Origin: JALYNX01 sp035292685
GTDB taxonomy: Bacteria; Actinomycetota; Acidimicrobiia; Spongiisociales; ZC4RG35
DNA: 24,131 bases
Direction of reading: 5' to 3'
NCBI GenBank assembly: GCA_035292685.1
Contig: DATDPP010000093.1
Location: 1 to 24,131 of the forward strand
The translations under genes were made by a program, and so were the position numbers. Below, one piece after another: positions 20,325 through 24,131 of this stretch (within the stretch, counting starts at the first letter, position 1; each line of letters opens with the position of its first letter). The notes beneath the pieces are model-generated. The model had not been told where the DNA came from. It searched no databases and worked only from the letters and a program-made list of their open reading frames with translations.

Positions 20325-21835
20325 CCGGGGATCAGATCTTCTCTGCCCTCGGACTCTCGGGCGTCAACTCCGGAGTGTTCGGGGGCCAGTGGCTGGAGGC
20401 GACCGGGGAAACGATAGAGGTCGTCGATCCTTCCACGGCGGGGGTGTTGGCCTCGGTGACCATGGCTTCGCTCGATGATTACGACAAGGTCGTTGCCAAC
20501 TCGGTGGAGACCTTTCAGCGTTGGAAGCTGCTTCCGGCGCCCAAGCGGGGTCAATACATCCGCAGGCTGGGAGATGCTCTGCGCGACAACATCGATGCAT
20601 TGGGAGCGCTGGTCACTCTGGAGATGGGCAAGATCCTCCCTGAGGGAGTGGGTGAGGTTCAGGAGATGGTGGACATCTGCGATTTCGCGGTCGGCCTCTC
20701 CCGTCAGCTCTACGGCAACACCATGGCTTCCGAGCGGCCCAACCACCGCATGTATGAGCATTGGCATCCGTTGGGCCCGATTGGCGTCATTTCGGCCTTC
20801 AACTTCCCGGTGGCGGTGTGGTCCTGGAACGCCGCCATCGCCGCCGTTTGTGGGGACACTGTCGTCTGGAAGCCATCGGAGCGGACCCCGCTCAGCGCCA
20901 TTGCGGTCACCCGCATCGCCCAGGAGGTGATGGCGGGGAGTGGCTATGAAGGGGTCTTCAACCTGGTGGTTGGGGATGGCGCCACCGTGGGTAATCAGAT
21001 GAATCGGGACACCAGGCTTCCGCTGATCTCTGCCACCGGGTCCTGCAACATGGGGCGCATCCTCGGCCCGGCTGTGGCCCAGCGGATGGGAAGGACCATT
21101 CTCGAGTTGGGCGGCAACAACGCCGTGATCGTCATGGACGACGCCGACCTCGACCTGGCGGTTCGGGCATCCCTGTTTTCCGCAGTGGGAACCGCCGGCC
21201 AGCGCTGCACTTCGCTTCGCCGCCTCCTGGTGCACCGGGCGGTCTCGGACAAGATGGTCGACCGGCTGGCGGAGGCCTACCGCCAGGTCAAGATCGGGGA
21301 CCCATCCGAGCCGGGCACTTTGATGGGGCCGGTCGTCAGTGAGGGCGCAATCGAACAGATGATGAGAGCCTTGGAGATCGGTCGCGAGCAAGGCGCCCGG
21401 ATCGTCACTGGGGGCAACCGGATCGACCGCCCTGGCTACTTCGTCGAGCCCACCATCGCCGTGGTGCCCGCCAAGGCCACGATCACCCAACAGGAGACAT
21501 TCGCTCCGATCCTGTGGGTCATCGAATTCGATACCTTGGAGGAGGCGATCCGAATCCAGAACGGGGTTACCCAGGGCCTCTCTTCGGCGATCTTCACCGA
21601 GTCGGTTCGCAACGCCGAGAAGTTCCTGAGTGACACCGGGTCGGACTGCGGTATCGCCAACGTCAACATCGGCACCTCGGGCGCCGAGATCGGTGGCGCC
21701 TTTGGAGGGGAGAAGGAAACCGGGGGAGGCCGGGAGGCCGGTTCCGATGCCTGGAAGGCATACATGAGACGTCAGACGACCACCATCAACTGGGGTGATG
21801 ACCTCCCGCTCGCCCAGGGGATCGAGTTCGGCTGA
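20321..21835 (+). CDS. ALDH7-type aldehyde dehydrogenase (alpha-aminoadipic semialdehyde dehydrogenase-like)
   Basis: A 504-residue NAD-dependent aldehyde dehydrogenase. Catalytic Cys296 is in AGQRCTSLRRL and the general-base Glu262 in LELGGNN. The ALDH7 (antiquitin) hallmarks are GGNNAVIVMDDADL, TAGQRCTSLRR and the long C-terminal GTSGAEIGGAFGGEKETGGGREAGSDAWKAYMRR motif. Antiquitin oxidises 2-aminoadipate-6-semialdehyde, which equilibrates with the cyclic imine piperideine-6-carboxylate, in lysine breakdown. Other ALDH7-like enzymes use related amino-aldehydes, so the substrate is likely but not certain. The start ATG overlaps the ridA stop (ATGA). Coupling with RidA, an imine-handling enzyme, fits the imine chemistry of the substrate. 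No lysine aminotransferase or dehydrogenase gene is in the window. Confidence 0.93.
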   Translation: MTGDQIFSALGLSGVNSGVFGGQWLEATGETIEVVDPSTAGVLASVTMASLDDYDKVVANSVETFQRWKLLPAPKRGQYIRRLGDALRDNIDALGALVTLEMGKILPEGVGEVQEMVDICDFAVGLSRQLYGNTMASERPNHRMYEHWHPLGPIGVISAFNFPVAVWSWNAAIAAVCGDTVVWKPSERTPLSAIAVTRIAQEVMAGSGYEGVFNLVVGDGATVGNQMNRDTRLPLISATGSCNMGRILGPAVAQRMGRTILELGGNNAVIVMDDADLDLAVRASLFSAVGTAGQRCTSLRRLLVHRAVSDKMVDRLAEAYRQVKIGDPSEPGTLMGPVVSEGAIEQMMRALEIGREQGARIVTGGNRIDRPGYFVEPTIAVVPAKATITQQETFAPILWVIEFDTLEEAIRIQNGVTQGLSSAIFTESVRNAEKFLSDTGSDCGIANVNIGTSGAEIGGAFGGEKETGGGREAGSDAWKAYMRRQTTTINWGDDLPLAQGIEFG

Positions 21836-21836
21836 G

Positions 21837-22430
21837 GTGGACACCGCCGATTGGGATGAGAAGTATCGGTCCACTGACCATTTGTGGTCGGTGACCCCCA
21901 ACCTGTTCGTTGCCGACCGGCTGGCGAATATGACGCCGGGTCGCGGGCTCGACCTGGCATCCGGGGAGGGGCGCAATTCGATCTGGCTCGCCGAGCGGGG
22001 TTGGGCGATGACGGCCGTCGACTTCTCGGAAGTGGCATCGGGCCGCGGCGCCGCCCAAAGCGACCTGGTGAGGTTCGTGGTCGCCGATGTCCTGGAGTGG
22101 GAGCCCGACGATCGTTACGACCTGGTCCTCGTGGCGTATCTGCATCTGATGCCCCCCGACTTGGGGAAGGTGATCCGGACCAGCCGGGAGTGGCTGGCGC
22201 CAGGAGGCGAGCTGTTTCTCATCGGCCATGATGTCAGCAACCTCGAGGACGGCTACGGAGGGCCCCGGGTCCCTGAGCTCCTGTGGAGTGTGCCTGATCT
22301 CCTGAACTGGCTCGAGGGGTTGACGGTGATCGAGGCCCAAGTCGTGCGTCGGCCTGTCGAGACCGAGGAAGGCCGCATGTTCGCCAGGGATGCGCTGGTT
22401 CGGGTCAGGGCTCGATACGGGGACGACTGA
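21837..22430 (+). CDS. SAM-dependent class I methyltransferase
   Basis: A 197-residue protein of the class I methyltransferase fold. It opens with DWDEKYRSTDHLWSVTPNLFVADRLA and has SAM motif I GLDLASGEGRNSIWLAERGW, motif II TAVDFSE, motif III VVADVLEWEPDDRYDLVLVAYLHLMP and the LAPGGELFLIGHD strand. The family resembles TehB-like or 'methyltransferase domain' proteins near aldehyde or thiol chemistry; the substrate is unknown. I choose the GTG at 21837, one base after the ALDH stop, because the fold begins immediately after. GTG 21795 or ATG 21798 would add 13-14 residues within the ALDH gene. Helix alpha-A after motif II is short (VASGRGAAQSDLVRF), somewhat reduced compared with relatives. 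Its 3' end is two bases from the converging metB-like gene. Confidence 0.8.
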   Translation: MDTADWDEKYRSTDHLWSVTPNLFVADRLANMTPGRGLDLASGEGRNSIWLAERGWAMTAVDFSEVASGRGAAQSDLVRFVVADVLEWEPDDRYDLVLVAYLHLMPPDLGKVIRTSREWLAPGGELFLIGHDVSNLEDGYGGPRVPELLWSVPDLLNWLEGLTVIEAQVVRRPVETEEGRMFARDALVRVRARYGDD

Positions 22431-22432
22431 AC

Positions 22433-23584
22433 TCAGATCCCGGCAAGGGCCGCCTCGAGGTCATCGATCAGATCATCGACGTCCTCGAGCCCGACCGAGA
22501 GTCTCACCAGGCCGTCGGTGATTCCGGCGGCGGCTCGCTCTGCGGGTGGCACCGCGGCGTGGGTCATCGTCACCGGGTGGGTGATCAGCGATTCCACGGA
22601 TCCCAGGTTCTCTGCGAGGCTCCACAGCCTCACGGCATCCATGATTCTCTTGCCGGCTTCCACCCCGCCGTGGGCCTCGAAGCACACCATCGCCCCGAAG
22701 CCGGTCGCCTGTCTCATCGCCAGCTCGTGTTGGGGGTGGGTGGAGAGGCCGGGATAGTTGACGTAATCCACTTTGGGATGCCCCTGCAGCCACTCGGCGA
22801 TGGCCATCGCGTTCGCCGATTGGCCCTCCATGCGCTCACTCAGGGTCTTGATTCCCTGAAGGGTGAGCCAGGCGACCATCGGTGACATCACCAGGCCGGC
22901 AGCGGTCCTGGCGAAAGCGATCTTCTCCTGGAGCCCGGCATCGTCAACCACCACGACTCCACCGAGCGTTGCGTTGTGCCCGTCGAGGAACTTGGTCGTC
23001 GAGTGAATGACGATGTTGGCCCCGAGGTCGAACGGTTGCTGAAAGTACGGGGTGAGGAAAGTGTTATCGGTTACGTGGAGGATCCCCGCCTCACGACAGA
23101 CCTCGGAGACTGCCCGAAGATCGGTGAGCTTCAACGTGGGGTTGGCGGGTGTCTCGGTGAACACCATTCGGGTGGAGGGGCCGAACGACGCCGCGATGGA
23201 ATTCAGGTCGGCCCCATCCACGAAGGAGACGTCGACTCCGAAACGGGTGAGGAACTGGTCGGCGAAGCGATAGGTGCCGCCATAGATCACGTCGCCGATC
23301 GCGACATGGTCACCCGCTCGGAGGAGGCCAAGGAAGACGGCGACCGTCGCGGCCATACCGGATCCGTAGGCGGTGGCGTCGACTCCCCCCTCCAGAGCGA
23401 TGAGTTTCTCCTCCAGGGCGCGTACCGTCGGATTGCCGGCCCGGCTGTAGGAGTAGCCCTTCGCCAGGTACTCATCCACCGAGTCCTGAACGAAGGTGGT
23501 CGACTGGTGGATCGGGGTGAGGATGGCCCCGGTCGTCGGATCCGGAGTCACCCCGGCGTGAATCTGCTTGGTGCGAAAGCCCAT
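22433..23584 (-). CDS. Cys/Met-metabolism PLP enzyme (cystathionine gamma-synthase/lyase family)
   Basis: A 383-residue member of the trans-sulfuration enzyme family. PLP-binding Lys198 is in IVIHSTTKFLDGHNATLGG; Tyr/Arg of the neighbouring subunit are in YSYSRAGNPT (about residues 44-53), and the cofactor Asp173 is in VTDNTF. The C-terminal SVGLEDVDDLIDDLEAAL is typical. It is a fold-type I homotetramer acting on cystathionine, O-acyl-homoserine or methionine. Whether it is a synthase, lyase or sulfhydrylase cannot be decided here. With the homocysteine methyltransferase in the same window it may supply homocysteine. The ATG at 23584 follows a TAGAGT box by 9 bases without a Shine-Dalgarno. 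Confidence 0.9.
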   Translation of the reverse strand: MGFRTKQIHAGVTPDPTTGAILTPIHQSTTFVQDSVDEYLAKGYSYSRAGNPTVRALEEKLIALEGGVDATAYGSGMAATVAVFLGLLRAGDHVAIGDVIYGGTYRFADQFLTRFGVDVSFVDGADLNSIAASFGPSTRMVFTETPANPTLKLTDLRAVSEVCREAGILHVTDNTFLTPYFQQPFDLGANIVIHSTTKFLDGHNATLGGVVVVDDAGLQEKIAFARTAAGLVMSPMVAWLTLQGIKTLSERMEGQSANAMAIAEWLQGHPKVDYVNYPGLSTHPQHELAMRQATGFGAMVCFEAHGGVEAGKRIMDAVRLWSLAENLGSVESLITHPVTMTHAAVPPAERAAAGITDGLVRLSVGLEDVDDLIDDLEAALAGI

Positions 23585-23593
23585 GTTCGGGTG

Positions 23594-23599
23594 ACTCTA
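23594..23599 (-). promoter_or_regulatory. Putative -10 box (TAGAGT) of the Cys/Met PLP enzyme gene
   Basis: On the minus strand TAGAGT ends 9 bases before the ATG at 23584 and there is no Shine-Dalgarno. It lies between the gene and the two GTGTGCAG hairpins. Confidence 0.35.
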
Positions 23600-23611
23600 G
23601 GTTTGGTGCGT

Positions 23612-23650
23612 GTGTGCAGATACCCACCGGGTGGGTGGTCGTCTGCACAC
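23612..23650. repeat. GTGTGCAG hairpin, copy 1
   Basis: Outer arms GTGTGCAG (23612-23619) and CTGCACAC (23643-23650) are perfectly complementary. Inside is a second inverted repeat, ACCCACC and GGTGGGT, one base apart. The whole unit resembles copy 2 (23672-23710) in its first half: GTGTGCAG, three variable bases, then CCCACCG. Confidence 0.7.
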
Positions 23651-23671
23651 GACGCCCTCGGGCCACCTCTG

Positions 23672-23710
23672 GTGTGCAGGAGCCCACCGCAGAGGGGGGC
23701 CTGTGCACAC
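23672..23710. repeat. GTGTGCAG hairpin, copy 2 (after the DUF559 stop)
   Basis: GTGTGCAGG pairs with CCTGTGCACAC with a two-base bulge. It begins one base after the DUF559 stop on the minus strand, so it could end that transcript. It shares GTGTGCAG-NNN-CCCACCG with copy 1, 60 bases away. Confidence 0.65.
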
Positions 23711-23711
23711 G

Positions 23712-24131
23712 TTACGAAGCGCGGAAGCGGATAGCCCCGGTCTCGAGAATCATCCCGACGCAGCGCTCTGGAACCCCGGTGAGCATCCGATAGGTGAATC
23801 GGAGCACCGCGATCCCGTGAGACGTTGCGAGGTTGTCCCGCATCCGGTCACGTTCGAAGTCCGCTTTTCGGGTGTGCCATCGCCGGCCATCGGCCTCGAT
23901 GATCAACCGCCACCTGTGGATGTAGGCGTCGACTGTGCCGGGCACTACCTCCCGTGGGAACGGGAATTGCCGTGTGGCCTGCGGGATTCCGGGGCCATCC
24001 AGGATCCTGTGCAGCAACCGTTCCAACTCCGATGAGGGAGGCTGGTAGGCCTCGGGGAGGCGCTCTTCGGTGATCTTGCGCAGCCGGGCGATTCCCCGGA
24101 CCCCTGAACGTCTCTGGATGGTCGCCATCAG
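23712..24131 (-). CDS. DUF559 endonuclease-fold protein, C-terminal part (5' truncated by window edge)
   Basis: At least 138 residues are visible and the frame stays open to the window edge. The recognisable part is the DUF559 (Vsr-like, PD-(D/E)XK) domain: SELERLLHRIL, VDAYIHRWRLIIEADGRRWH, RDRMRDNLATSHGIAVLRFTYRML. The likely metal/catalytic acids are the Glu of SELE, the Asp of VDAY and the Glu of IIEADG. The start ATG at 24128 would give a protein beginning at the internal segment 'RRSGVRGIARLRKI', which in relatives follows an N-terminal AbiEi-like winged-helix domain, so the real start is probably outside the window. These proteins are widespread in Actinobacteria with unclear function, possibly DNA repair or defence. 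The TAA stop is followed by hairpin copy 2. Confidence 0.85.
   Translation of the reverse strand: MMATIQRRSGVRGIARLRKITEERLPEAYQPPSSELERLLHRILDGPGIPQATRQFPFPREVVPGTVDAYIHRWRLIIEADGRRWHTRKADFERDRMRDNLATSHGIAVLRFTYRMLTGVPERCVGMILETGAIRFRAS

Noticed and set aside
20093..21976. A 627-residue open frame on the minus strand opposite the ridA/ALDH genes.
   Set aside because: It is antisense to two clear genes, has a composition typical of mirrored GC-rich codons and matches no family I know.
23585..23711. SAM or other methionine-related riboswitch before the PLP enzyme gene.
   Set aside because: The region consists of two simple hairpins and a -10-like box 9 bases from the start, which leaves no leader.

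Overview
The window is GC-rich bacterial DNA with dense, mostly short-gapped genes. It most likely comes from an actinobacterium. The evidence is a WhiB-like iron-sulfur regulator, a C-terminal DUF559 domain, frequent GTG and TTG starts, several genes whose start codon lies 6-9 bases after a TANNNT -10 box with no Shine-Dalgarno (leaderless style), and a secreted M23 peptidase with a threonine-rich linker. The linker and the general gene mix make me think of Acidimicrobiia, but that is an impression, not a proof.

Left part (1-9741): a C1-metabolism island. The 3' end of etfB and all of etfA (electron-transfer flavoprotein) converge on an IclR-type regulator gene. Divergent from iclR is a seven-gene operon (2026-8833) in which every junction is an overlap or a 1-base gap: a B12-binding corrinoid protein, DUF1638, a small 'virulence factor' family protein, a methyltetrahydrofolate:corrinoid methyltransferase, an ASKHA/ferredoxin corrinoid reactivase (RACo/RamQ type), a pyrrolysine-free MttB-superfamily methyltransferase, and a divergent methylenetetrahydrofolate reductase. 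A zinc-type homocysteine S-methyltransferase gene converges on it. Read together: MttB-like takes a methyl group from an unknown, probably quaternary, amine onto the corrinoid protein. The MtqA-like enzyme passes it to tetrahydrofolate, the RACo repairs oxidised cobalamin, and the reductase carries methyl-THF into the oxidative C1 pathway. ETF could take electrons from dehydrogenases acting on the partly demethylated amine. An imperfect palindrome over a -10 box in the iclR/corrinoid intergenic region is the likely switch.

Middle part (9742-17742): an MMPL/RND-type membrane exporter, a stand-alone receiver domain, a membrane NfeD/ClpP-like protein whose usual catalytic serine appears to be replaced by tyrosine, a WhiB-like protein, a Nudix / metallo-beta-lactamase-fold / M23 peptidase operon closed by a strong hairpin, and a proline-rich RDD membrane protein.

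Right part (17649-24131): a remarkable repeat structure (five TCCGT and five ACGGA blocks at 7-base period, then a 28-base perfect palindrome containing the Mrp stop codon); Mrp-family Fe-S carrier ATPase divergent from an A-type Fe-S carrier (iron-sulfur assembly pair); a small membrane SHOCT protein; a RidA/ALDH7/methyltransferase operon; a Cys/Met-metabolism PLP enzyme; two related GTGTGCAG hairpins; and a DUF559 nuclease-fold protein cut by the window edge. No rRNA, tRNA, CRISPR, insertion sequence or phage gene was seen. No intergenic stretch exceeds about 260 bases.
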